From assembly GCA_013368315.1 (NCBI GenBank), contig JAACJM010000014.1:124001-188000 (forward strand): 64,000 bases of DNA. The letters are read 5' to 3'. The stretch comes from Tetrapyrgos nigripes. Its lineage: Eukaryota; Basidiomycota; Agaricomycetes; Agaricales; Campanellaceae. Shown here in pieces: positions 48,099 to 59,607 of the stretch (position 1 is the first letter of the stretch; every line of letters starts with the position of its first letter). Below the pieces are notes generated by a model, which made no database searches, was not told the origin of the DNA, and saw only the letters and a program-made list of their open reading frames with translations. Both the position numbers and the translations under genes were made by a program.

Positions 48099-48639
48099 CG
48101 GGAGGATTGGTTTTGGATCCTTTGCTCGGCGTTACTTGTATGATAATATGTAATTGACCACTGGGCAGAACTGGAGCAACTAGTAGTACCGAATGCACGA
48201 TGTAATTGTAGAGATCAACTTTGGATGTCAAAGGCTGATGAAAGTCTAAAGCTCGCCCTTAAGATACCTACATAGATCGAACATGATATTGACCAATGAC
48301 TTCTGACAGCTTCAGCCTCAACCTAAGCAATCAGATATACTTGTAGTCTTCACTGCGGCTCCGAATATGTATGTGCTTGTCTGGCGTCCCACAAAGATTT
48401 AAGCAAAGACGACAAAAATCGAAGTCGGGTTAGATGCAAAAGAAGATTCAATTTGCAGCGTTAAGAGTTGCGATAGAGTGATTGAGCCTGGGCCAGTTGT
48501 CTTTCTTCAGTGTAGATTGCACAATCCAGAACAATAAATGGCAGATGCCAGAGTATTTCCTTAGACGCTTGACGTACGCCGATAGTCAATGTCAAGAGGC
48601 ACGATATTGAAATATTGAAAACTGAACCAAACAACTTCG
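48099..48639. other. Intergenic region
   Basis: 3' flank of the DUF2945 gene and promoter of the PIG-S gene. Nothing else recognised. Confidence 0.5.
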
Positions 48640-50473
48640 ATGAATGTTGCCAATGCGAGCGACGACCTACGAGACCCATCCACGCTATTCTTCCAATATG
48701 ACAAAATCAGACGGTCCATCATAGCATCCTACTGGCTAGTTCTATTCCTCGCCTTGCCTTTATGGTGGAAGACAACCAGCATTGAACGACTACCCTTACC
48801 TTCATCCCATGTATATGCGCAACAAGACCGAGAGTTACGGTTTCCAGTCAGCATAGCGTTGGATTCAGCTTTTGAAAGTGTATCATCGTCGGTGGAGAAT
48901 GAGCTTTGGAAGGTGATGCAGGAGTCACAGTCTCGGTATGGGCCTCCGTTGGATATTGACGTGTTTGTGGGGAAGGAAGGAGGTATGTGTTTCTCGTGCA
49001 AACATGAGTTCTGTCGTATATCTGACTCGGGTTATATGAAGTTGACAGAGACGACGTGTATCATATTATACCAGGGAAGAGGGAGGATGTTGTGTTGAAT
49101 GGTAGAAATTTGGAGTTTCCTGAGGGACTTTCAACGCGTACGTCGACGTCCCCGGTATTCGTGCTTTGTATATTAACTCGTTTTCTCTTTAGCTACGACA
49201 TTGGCCAGAACACTATCATCTCTTCTGATGCCCTATACCGCAAAACAAGAACATCGCGTCGCGCAATACTCTCCTCGTTTTCGTCTTGCTTTCACTCTAC
49301 TAAATGAGGATGCCTCTGCTGGACAAACTATTACAGGCTGGGACATCTTGGGAGCTATAAACCGTGTGTTGCTCCGGCTCTTTTATGTTCTATTGGTTCT
49401 TATCCGTGATAACAGGCCACATATCCCCAATCACATCCGCAGTGTCCGTGCTGCATAACTTCACCATCGAGTCCCAAGTCCAATTTCACGCACCGCTGGC
49501 ATTTGAAACACAATCGCTGGAAGACGACACCCATGGACTTACACCTGAAGACCTTACGATTTTCATCAATTCCGCTGAATGGACATTATGTGGGTCTTCA
49601 CTTATGTATTGACGAGAATGTGTTAATTAATCTTTCTGCTCAGCCTCTAGCTCTACCAATGACCCAGTCTTACATTTTGTTCTCTTTGTGCCCTCTGCTA
49701 AGCGGCGACCGTTACTGATACTGAACGACGACGGTAAAGATTCACATTCTTTTCTCATACGTACTAAACTTGACATTATCATGTAAACAGGGACCCCATC
49801 TACTTCCAACGCGTTCCTTATCCCTCAGTGGGGTGGTATCGTGATTTGCAATCTCCCAACCACTTCCGATGAGAAATGGTTATCTGAAGCCGATTTGAAA
49901 ACCCCATTCTCAGCATTCTCGTCTCAACTCTCCACACTGCTAGGCATTCTGAAACTACCATCAGGCATCAAGACAGCACCCTCATCTACTGTGTTATCCT
50001 TGTCCTCATGGCAGATTGACGCTCTCCTTCGACAGAGGATGCACGAAACGGTCAGACGGACGAAAGATACACTTCTCAGCACCGTCAAATTGGTTCAACA
50101 AATCCCCAATATGCCAGTAGACGAAAAGGTGCAAAATGATGTACAAGATTCTTTGAGAGCTTTAGATCAGATTTGGGATTTAGAAGATGGAAAAGGGAAT
50201 GGAGGCGGCGATAGAAAGGGAGAGGGAAGGTCCTTCAATCTGACAGAAAAGCTGGGAAGTTCCGCACAGGCACTTACGTTTTCTCAGCGAGCTTTTTTCC
50301 ACCCTGGAATGTTGGCGCTATTGTACTTCCCTGTGGAACACAAATATGCGGTTTATACCCCGCTTTTCGCGAGTGCGTTGATACCCTTGATTGCCACGGC
50401 GTTGAGGGAGTTCTTTGCTTGGAGGAGGAAAGGGAGGGAGGAAGTGGAGGCACGTCGGATAAATGAGCTCTGA
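48640..50473 (+). CDS. GPI transamidase subunit PIG-S (Gpi17 homologue)
   Basis: Exons: 48640..48982, 49051..49137, 49193..49363, 49416..49589, 49644..49733, 49791..50473; 515 aa, as expected for PIG-S. The N-terminal transmembrane helix (residues about 27-46, SYWLVLFLALPLWWKTTSIE) carries the family hallmark PLWWKTTSIERLPLP. The lumenal region shows YSPRFRLAFTLLNED, ISPITSAVSVLHNFTIESQV and FLIPQWGGIVICN. A second hydrophobic helix near residues 475-500 (LFASALIPLIATALREFF) precedes a basic cytosolic tail. In the ER membrane PIG-S/Gpi17 helps the GAA1-PIG-K-PIG-T-PIG-U complex attach GPI anchors. The acceptor before 49051 was chosen over one two bases upstream to keep frame. Confidence 0.93.
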
Positions 50474-51151
50474 ATGGACTATACCATACGTAGATGTACA
50501 TGCTAGTTGTGTAGGAACAACTACATTAATATTATTGTCTTTTTTTGCTGGTCGTTGCAGTTTCAACAGGTTCTTGACATCTATCCGGTGAGTGTCCTGT
50601 ACTGCAGAGCTTAGATGACAACTCAGATAAAGATCGCTTCCAGTCGCCTGGGACGAATTGTACTTTGTACAACTGAGCAGGCGGCTAAGTATTGGAGGCA
50701 GAGGTTGGTAGTACAGGATGTTCGACTTCGCTTCGTTTTGGAAGTTGGAAACCAAACTTCATCCAGACTGCCGAACACGGCACAATCGGCTGACCACTAG
50801 GCCGAAAAACTGGTTGCAACGACAACTCACTAGTACCCACTATATCAGCTCCTCAGAATCAAGGGGATTGTTTCTTTTGTATGTTAGGGTAGAAAATATA
50901 AAAAGGTCTACGAAATTTACTGCAGAAAAGCGTTATCTTGTCAACTATGCCATGCTGTGAGACCAAACAAGTCTGTTTATTTGTTCGCTACCGCAACTTG
51001 TCCTCGACTTGAATCTCCCGGATCCCTTGATTTTCCTCTTTTATTCCCTTATTTCTTCTGAATCATCCCTCTTCGCGGCATTGGTGGCCTCTCATTCACT
51101 TTTTCCAGCAGACAAGATCAGTTTCAGCCTTCTGTCTTCATCGAAAATCCA
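50474..51151. other. Intergenic region
   Basis: 3' flank of the PIG-S gene and promoter of the SANT-domain gene, with a CT-rich stretch before 51152. No gene seen. Confidence 0.5.
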
Positions 51152-54100
51152 ATGTCTGCAAGTTATGACCCTCTACCTTTGTCCGGCACCATTTCTTCTG
51201 CCTCTGGCCTCCAGAGGCGTTCTTCCGGATCTTACAACTATCCTTACGACGTAAGTAGTGATTTGCACCTTCAGAGGCAATCAATTCAACACTTGAACAT
51301 CCAGCGACCAATAGCTTCAAGCCCGAACCAAAGATCAAATTCTTCCCCAGATCCCAGACGTTCTTCATATTCCGGCTATGACTCCTACAAACCCGCAATC
51401 CAGGATGACTACCGAAGCTCAGTCTATCACCCGTATACCGATTACCGTCATCAAGGAGGACCATATGACAGATATCGTGAACCTCCTGAACAATCCAAGT
51501 CAACTTATGAGGATTCCGACAAATATCATTACAACAGTAAAAGACTCGTTCCTTCACCGAACTTGTCAACGGCGTCGGTGAATCGCGATCGAGACGGTGG
51601 AAGAGGGAGAAGGACATCGGTTTCAATGATAACGACGAGGACGTTTGAACCAAACGATAGTTGGAAACAGATAAATGGTCATGATGAGCATGCTTTGTGC
51701 GTTGATTATTGTTTAAAAACGTTTCTTTGCTCATTGAAATCTTTCACCAGTTATGCCTCTGCTCCTGCGAATTATGATACTAATGGACATCATAGACGCG
51801 ATTCTCGTGAACAAGACAGCTCCTCAATGAAGTCTTCTCGTCCAACTAATCACATGGACAGGCATTACCGTCCTTCTGTTTCTACTACCCGGGATACAAG
51901 ACCAATTGACTCGCGCGATAGGTACGAGTCATATAGACCTGGGTACAGTGATGACGAATGGGAACGTGGTCGTGGTCGTGATCAAGTAACCGACGACCTG
52001 TCGGCCGACCGATATAAACCGTACTACAGCCCCTCCAGCAGAAATGGCAGACGCAGCCCTTCTCGTGGCAGATCACAATCGCGTTCTTCTCGACAATTAC
52101 GGTCTCGAACACGCTCTCGGTCTCCCTACTCGTCACGGTCACGGTCTTGGTCTTCTCGTTCAAGATCTCGTTCTAGGTCTTCCCCGAAACGTTCCCGGTT
52201 GCCTCAAAGGACTTCTGGAAACGACAGATCAACTTATAATGGCCGCACCTCGTCAGACACATGGACTCGAGGTCGAAGAGACGGCTACGACGGCTATTCT
52301 AGTGCATCTCGTAGCCAGAGGTCTACGTCGCCGAGGAGAAGGCGTGGCACTTCACCGTCCCGTTCTCGTTCACGAGATAGTAGAAGCCGTTCTGTGTCCC
52401 GAGATTCTATAGCTTCATCGCGGGCATCGTCTGCGCAGCCAATGGCTACGGTTCAAGACGAGGAAAACTCTACGATTGACCTGCCTCCCACTCTGGACAG
52501 CGGTTCTGCTGACGCGTCTAAAACGACAACGGAGCCACCTGATCCAATATCCTCGGGCACCTTACTTGAACCAAAAGGCGGCCTCCCTGGGCAACCAGAC
52601 TCAGATCCTGCTCTTCCTGCTGTACCTGTGACTGGCGCTTCTGACGATAAAGGAACTGTAGATTCAAGTATCCCAGGTATGTGCTTCCATGATATGATGA
52701 TTAACGACTTAACCTTACTAATATCTGTCAATTGAATCAGCTGCGCCTGAAGGTGGTTTCGAAACAATCTCTGCTGCACCTCAAGGAAAAGAACAGGACT
52801 CGTCTTCACCGGCTATCATTCCTACAGAAGCGACATCTACAAATGGATCTGGCGATCAACTTGAAGTGAACCACTTGCCAGCCGACAGTGACACTTCTGA
52901 AGATGCACAGACGCGATCATCTCCACCCATTTCACAACGTCCCACTGCTGTCCACGCACCCACAATACCAGACCTTCGACCCGAAGATATTCCCAAGATG
53001 ACAGACGCAAAAGACATCCGAGGTGCATTGCGAGTGGTCGTAATGACCCGCCTACTCGCCGAGAGGCGGACTCGCCAGCAGATCGTTGAACCAGTATTGG
53101 TTACAAATCTTAATCTGCCTCCTGGCCCGTTTCCCGAATCAGAATCTGGGACCAGCCCGGAAGTTCTCTTGGATGAAATGACGTCTCCCGAAAACGAAGC
53201 TACGCAACGTCGGTCGGAGAAATTCGGGCAGATTAGAGGCGGCCTAGTGGAGAGGTTTGAAGCCCGACAGGTTGCTCTGAAGGACAAGGTTCAGCGTCTG
53301 ACAGAGGAGTATCTCGATTTACACGAGAGATGGACGGCACACTGTGCAGTATTGGACGAACAGGCCAAGTCGAAGGCAAATGTTCTTTTTCCTGCAGTCG
53401 GACCTGCTCCAGTCCCACCTCCTCCTCCGGTCACAGGTCGTACCACTCGTCGGTCTGCTGCTTCATTGGGTGATGCTGTACGGTCCGATTTTGAGATGGA
53501 GCAAATCATTGCTAGTCTTGGATATGATGAAGCAACGGATCCCAGCCAGTTATCATGTCGAAACGTTGCTAAAATTCCGGAGATGATTTCAGTAGTCAAA
53601 GGGAAAGTTGACCACGTTTACGACGATAACAATCTTCTCGTTGAAGATCCTGTTTTGTACTATGCGCCTCAAACCGGTATTAATGACTGGACCGAAGAGG
53701 AGAAGCAGATCTTCCTGGACAAATTTTTGGCATATCCCAAGCAGTTTGGCGCGATTGCCAAGTTCCTTCCCAACAAAACCACTGCACAATGCGTAGATTA
53801 TTATTATCTACACAAAAAGCTCATCAATATCAAAGAGATAGTCGCGAACAATGCACCTGGAAGGAAGGGAAGGAGAGGGAAAGGTGGAAAGAGAAAGGGG
53901 AATGCGCTGCTTACCGACATCATTCAACACGATGCGGAAGTACACAGTCATCCATCCCATGGCTCTGCGGGAGTTGCCGCTCCTAGAGCAAGGGGGAAAC
54001 GTGGTGCGGCCATTGGTATAGAACCCCGCAAACCCTCTTCACGTAGGCCGTCCTCGATCGCGTACGTGGATAGTAATCCAACGACAGCGACGCCTACTCC

Positions 54101-55252
54101 GGAACCTGAGGCAAGACCCAGACGAACACGGACTGTTCTTAACCATAATCGGTATTCCTATGGAACCCCGGACCTTGACGAGGATGCGGTGAGTAGACCC
54201 TGTTTTTCTTTGTGCCTGTTGGATGACATTGCTTACGCTTCTTACAGGACGAGACAGATGACAGACCAACCAAGCGAGCCAAACGCTCAAGAAAAGTCAA
54301 GTCTGCAGCGACCGTGGACGATGACGACGTGGAAGATTCACCCCCGCCAGTGTCTGTGAACGACAAGATAGATTCGGCTACGCGAAAGCCCAGCAGCACA
54401 TCTGATTGGTCAGATGAGGACAAAGGTTTGTTCATCTCCCAATTGTGCCAACCTCCTACCATTCAATATGCTTCTGTTCTTGTTCTTGTCAGAACTTTTT
54501 CTGAGACTTCTTGGTCAGCACGGGGATGATTTCAAGAAGATAGCAGCATCCATGTCTAGCAAGGTGAGCAAACTCACCAAAGTCCAAAATGTCAAACTCA
54601 TGATCCTTTCAAGACGACTTCACAAATCAAGAGCTACTATCATGCCAACAAGGACGAACTGGATCTCGAAGAATTAGTAGCTGATGCCCAGAAACTTGCA
54701 GAGTCTCCACATGAGTCTCAGCGTTCATCAAAGGCTGTGGACAATTCAGCCTCAACTTCCGCTGATCAGACACCTCCCATGGCATCCCTCAGCCAGCCAT
54801 CTCGGACTGCTGAATCGAATACTGGACCAACTCGAGAGCAAACCAATGGTGCCACGTATCCTGCCCACGTCGAGATGTTTTCACCTTACCCCGACGCGCA
54901 TCGTTATCCCAGATACCCAACAAGTGTAACTTCCCCATATGGTGCTATGGCGATGCCTACGATGTATGCCCCTGGAGTGATGGGGGGTATCCCACCTGGT
55001 ACTTATAGTCCTGCCGGATATGGGCCATCGACGAATACACCTCAAGCCGGTGCAGTGCCCGGCTATCCAGCTAATCCGTACGGAGCAAGCGGGACACATT
55101 ACATGCCTTATACGTACCCTTACCAGCAGGGTACTGCATATCCTCCTTATCCGCCGTCTGCATCTCCCGTCCCACCCAGTACTGTCACCCCCTACGTTCA
55201 CTCCATTCCGGACCCTAACGCCATGTCACGGCCTTATTATCACTATTCCTGA
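51152..55252 (+). CDS. SANT-domain corepressor, Snt1/NCoR-like, with RS-rich region
   Basis: Exons: 51152..51250, 51305..51696, 51751..52676, 52741..54188, 54248..54425, 54493..54563, 54614..55252; 1250 aa. The N-terminus is Ser/Tyr-rich, then a dense Arg-Ser region at about 263-384. The middle has the DAD-like/coil segment MTRLLAERRTRQQI and a predicted coiled coil (QVALKDKVQRLTEEYLDLHE). Two SANT domains follow, about 786-832 (DWTEEEKQIFLDKFLAYPKQ, CVDYYYLHKK) and about 1007-1053 (DWSDEDKELFLRLLGQHGDD, IKSYYHANK). The tail is Tyr/Pro/Gly-rich. Paired SANTs of this spacing are typical of Snt1 and NCoR/SMRT, the scaffolds of Set3C-type histone deacetylase complexes in the nucleus. Two introns (54 nt each) have no in-frame stop, so retained forms would also be coding. 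Confidence 0.88.
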
Positions 55253-56281
55253 TCTGATGTTTACCTTTCTACTTGCTATTATTTGATGGGTTTACTGAGC
55301 TCAGGAAACGGGACAATGATTTTATTGGTAATAGTCTTATCCTCTTTTTTTGTTAATGCTTCCGTATCATAGACGGTCTTTATCTTCTAATGAATCCCGC
55401 TCGCTCTCGTTCTCCGGGAAGTAGTCTGCATATGTACGATTTGCATGCAGTCGGGCTTTATTGTTGGTGGTTTCGAGTGATCAGTGTAATTGCCAAATTT
55501 TCTTCTTATAGCTCCCCGCAGCATTTGATAGACGTTGACCTCTTTACCTCAAGACTTCGTGCGGAGTCAAGCTGTTCTCCCAGACCGAACCTACCCAAAA
55601 CGTGGGCCTTCTGTCTTGGATTTCTCGTGCGTGCAGCTCCCGGGAACTACACCTGCCTGCCATTTCATTGGATGAACCTCACTGTACCTAAGGCTATCGA
55701 CTGGAGCTACTCAGCTACGTACGTAGAAGACAACGTGTGTTTCTTTGTCCCCTTATATAAGTATGGGACACAAGTCGAACCCAATTACAGTGGTGACCAA
55801 TAGAGCTTGAATCATCCTCCGATCCCGTTGGATAATTCTATTATGGGCCATGGCAAATCTCCTTCTCAGGGTGCCAAGTGTGTTTTCATTTCATCGCAGA
55901 TCTTTGCTCACGGTTCAACGTTCAACCTCGTCTCCCAGCTTGGTTTTGGGTCAACTTTAGATTGAGCAAAATCCAACCATTGTTATCTCACACAGTATAG
56001 CAAAACTTTATGAAGGACTTCCGCTTGATGAATACAACTTGATGATTTCTTTCCCTGTCAGTATTTACGCCAGTTCCTCCGGATCACCGGTACGCTTATG
56101 ACACCTGGTACCTGTCCTATATCGCCGACAGCTTCTCGGAAATTTCGGTAGAGAAGATAAACATAAGTAACAAGGCAGCAATTATAAAGCCATGCACGAG
56201 GACTAGTATCTGAAGGCCGTCTTCCTCCTTCAAGTGACCTTCCTCGAACTTCCTGAAGCATCATAAGGCAGCAACACAAAC
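55253..56281. other. Intergenic region
   Basis: About 1 kb between the corepressor and MFS genes. A frame at 55390..55803 has no family features and is probably fortuitous. Confidence 0.5.
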
Positions 56282-58693
56282 ATGACAAAAGAGACAAGAC
56301 TCTCAGACCGTAGTCAAACCAGCACACTCGACGAAACAGTCCAAATTGTGGACTGGGACGGCCCAGACGACCCCCAGAACCCGAAAAAGTGAGTAGTTCC
56401 GTGAAGTTCATTTCATCAGTCTTGCATTGATTATTGCGCTCCTTGTCCTTAGCTGGCCCACCAAACGCAAATGGGCTGCAACACTGATTGTGGCATGTTT
56501 TACTCTCGTCTCACCCATCGCTTCGGCTATTATATCGCCGGCGACTAGCAACATCATGCGGGAGTTTGGCTCGACGAATTCAACGATAGCGGGAATGTTG
56601 ACGTCAATTTTTGTACTTGGTTTCGGTGTGTTCTCATATTTTGCTTTTATCGTCTGACAAGTTGAGGGCTTTTTCAGCTATCGGGCCTCTGGTCAGTTTT
56701 AGCATTGATTCCAATCCTCGTCACGTCTGACTTAGAAGACGTAGTTTCTCGGTCCTTTGAGCGAAGTTTATGGCCGTTCGCGTGTAATTCAATGGGCCAA
56801 TATATGGTTTCTAGGTATGCAGAATGAAATATGCTGCTCATAAGCTCACCTACTGTCCACTACAGTTTGGAACTTTGCCTGCGGGTTTACGCACACCCCC
56901 ACGCAACTTATTATCTTTCGTTTCTTTGCTGGCATTGGAGGGAGTGCACCGATTACTGTCAGTATTTTCTTTACTCAGTATGACGGCGTGAAGATTTACA
57001 AACGACTAGATTGGTGGAGCAGTAGTCGGGGATACTTTCCATCCGGAACAAAGAGGACGCGCCATAGCTATTTATGCATTGGGTCCAATGGTAAGCAGGA
57101 CCTAATTTTAATATTTACGCAACCAAACGTTCACTCTTTTCTATAGATTGGTCCAGCTCTCGGCCCCTGTGTATAAACTTTTACTGTACTGAACCAAGAA
57201 TATAACTAACTTCATTGTTTTCTATAGGTTGGTGCTTGGTAAATCAGTTCTCCATAGCGTTGGCTTCCTGTCTGATTCCAAACTACTCCTTAGGATTGCT
57301 AGTCGTGCTAGCTGGAGATGGGTGGTAAGTCCCATCAGTTGGAATACCTTTTTCTTTTGCTGATGCCAGCCATATCGACTACAGTTCTGGTCGACGTCTA
57401 TATTCGATGTCTTAGTCCAGATAGCGGGTGTAATGCTCTTGCAAGAGAGTGAGTTTCCAAGTTCGTCATATCATGGTGCATGACACGGATTCTTAATTTG
57501 TACTCTTCTAGCGTTTGCACCTGTTCTACTGGAACGGAAGGCTAGGCGTTTGACAAGGGAACAAGCGGCAGATCCGGAAAAAGGCGAAAAGAAGGTTGTA
57601 GTACAGTACCGGACAATATACGAAGACCAAGATCGTAGGTAAGTCACGGATCTACAGGAGATGCTAATGCCATTATGATTGAAGATCGCTTTGATTTTCA
57701 GTTGGCAAACAATCTTCAAAAAGGCTTTGACTAGGCCACTCGTGCTCTTTGCAAAGGAGCCCATTATTCAACTGCTGGGTGCTTATATGTCCTTGATCTA
57801 CGGGATATTTTACTGTACGTCTTGCATATAGCTTGATTACTGACGCTTCTTCATCACTTCTTCTATCTAGTGTTCATCACCACCATGCCCCGCATCTTTG
57901 AGAACGTATACCACGAATCTACTGGTATCATGGGTTTAAATTATATAGCTCTAGGATCAGGCATGCTTTTTGCTAGCTTCCTCAACTCCAGGACAATGGA
58001 CAAGATATACAAGTACTGCAAAGAGAGAAATGGAGGGGTGGGCGAACCCGAGTTTCGTGTTCGCGAGTATCAATCATATGGTATTCGTTTGTGCTTCATC
58101 GGTGCTCATATAGCGTTTCCGCTCTAGCTACTATCGTTCCAGCGTCAATTGTTCTCCCAGTGGGAATGCTGATGTCTGGATGGGGCGCGCAAAACCATAC
58201 ACACTGGATTGTCGTGGATATCGTGGGTACCCTACTACGAGACGGTGCTACTAGTATGGTGGAACTGAATATTCACCAGGGCATCTTCTTTGTCGGCATG
58301 GGCATGATCCTATCCTTTCAGTGTATACAGACTTACATTGTCGATTGTTTTCCCCTCTATGCTGCTTCAGGTAGGTGTGCTTTTCCTGAGGACTCTCCCT
58401 TCTTTTAGTGATGACTGTGCTTTCTTAGGCATCGCAGCGGTCGGGTTTACTCGTTCATTATGCGGATTCAGCTTTCCGCTCTTCGCAGAAGCAATGTATA
58501 ACAGCCTCGGTTACGGCAAAGGGAACACTGTCCTTTCAGCGATTGCGATTGCCCTCGGATGTCCGGCGTGAGTATTGTCATCAAGATTTATTTAGAGAAA
58601 ACAGACCCACTTTTGACGAACTGTGATAGACCATTTATCTTTTGGTTTTATGGTAAGAAGATTCGAGGTGCGAGCAAGTATGCAAGAAACTAG
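56282..58693 (+). CDS. MFS transporter, DHA1 (drug/polyamine-type) family
   Basis: Sixteen exons: 56282..56388, 56453..56625, 56678..56691, 56745..56814, 56866..56957, 57010..57090, 57147..57170, 57228..57238, 57294..57324, 57385..57448, 57512..57638, 57702..57814, 57871..58080, 58128..58370, 58429..58567, 58630..58693; 520 aa. The start DWDGPDDPQNPKNWPTKRKW and the loop 2-3 motif LGPLSEVYGRSRV are signatures of fungal DHA1 transporters. Further signs are FFAGIGGSAPIT, GDTFHPEQRGRAIAIYALGP, ASWRWV and NSRTMDKIYKYCKERNGG, with about 12 membrane helices overall. Such proteins export drugs or polyamines by proton antiport at the plasma membrane. Substrate unknown. The joins at the 14-nt and 11-nt exons are forced by family alignment and frame, and every exon border is GT-AG. 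Confidence 0.9.
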
Positions 58694-58859
58694 CTTTCTG
58701 TTTTATGCTTTTCATATCGGTTGATGACACTTGGGCTGCTACTGGTAGCAGAGATGATAACTTTTTACGCGATAGAGATTGTTGTACACTTGTTTCCCAG
58801 ATAGATAGACAGACGTAGAAGATATCGTACAGATGCAGATTGCAAAACAGAGAACAAGA

Positions 58860-59468
58860 CTATCGACGACCTTCAACCATAATGATATGGTAACCAAAGT
58901 TAGTCTTGACTAAAGGTGACAAAATAGGTTTGTCTGCGGTCGATGGAGTAAGAGCAAATGCTGCGTCTTGGAACGGTCCCACCTAGAATTAAATATTAAT
59001 GTGACTGTGAGGTGAGCTACGGTACGGAGACTGACCATACTGCCTCTGGTCATCCAACCGAGACTGCCCCCAGCTGGAAAACAAGGGTCAGACGGCGGCG
59101 AGACGGAAGAAAGTCAAATTACCCTTTGCCTTGTCCTCAGAGTACTCCTGAGCGACCTTGTTGAATGACTGCCCTTCCTGCGGGGATATCTGATCAGATG
59201 GCAATTACCAGCATCGAGGACGTGATACCTGAAGTTTCTGTAGGGCTTCAGTCGCTTTCGAGTGCTTTTCGCACAATATATGACGGACGTTAACCGCTGT
59301 CGCAGCCTTCAGTCCACCCTTGCCCTAGCAAGAAGATGAGTGCAATGAATGCGACAAGTTGGAAGTACCAACCTTTGACTGCTTATCATCCCCATCTGCT
59401 GTTGCTTTGCCTTTCTTGTCCTCGGTTTTCTTACTGTTCTTATTGTCAGTGGTACTCTTTTTTGCCAT
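58860..59468 (-). CDS. Parvulin-type peptidyl-prolyl isomerase, Par14 (PIN4)-like
   Basis: Exons (minus): 59468..59373, 59324..59229, 59189..59123, 59073..59036, 58982..58860; 139 aa. A Lys-rich, Gly-containing N-terminus of about 35 residues ([11 protein letters not shown]) precedes a single rotamase domain. That domain has [44 protein letters not shown] and [12 protein letters not shown], ending [13 protein letters not shown]. Lack of a WW domain, the basic tail and total length match human Par14 (PIN4) and not Pin1/Ess1. Par14 isomerises X-Pro bonds and has been linked to pre-ribosome maturation and chromatin. It lies head to head with the Rli1 gene, 139 bp between start codons. Confidence 0.95.
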
Positions 59469-59607
59469 CGTAGATTGTTGAACGACCTGCAAGAAGAGCA
59501 ACCTATCAGAGTCGTTTGATTAGATCATCACGGTCCCGATTACTCCGTAAATTTTGGAGCGACTGACTGGATTCCAGTCCTTGCACCTTCCTTGTTGTAT
59601 CACTATC
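59469..59607. promoter_or_regulatory. 139-bp bidirectional promoter between Par14 and Rli1
   Basis: The ATGs of the two genes (59468 minus, 59608 plus) are separated by only 139 bp with no TATA box in either direction. The two genes must therefore share upstream sequence. Confidence 0.75.

Noticed and set aside
55390..55803. 137-codon frame between the corepressor and transporter genes
   Set aside because: No motif and no matching composition; probably fortuitous.
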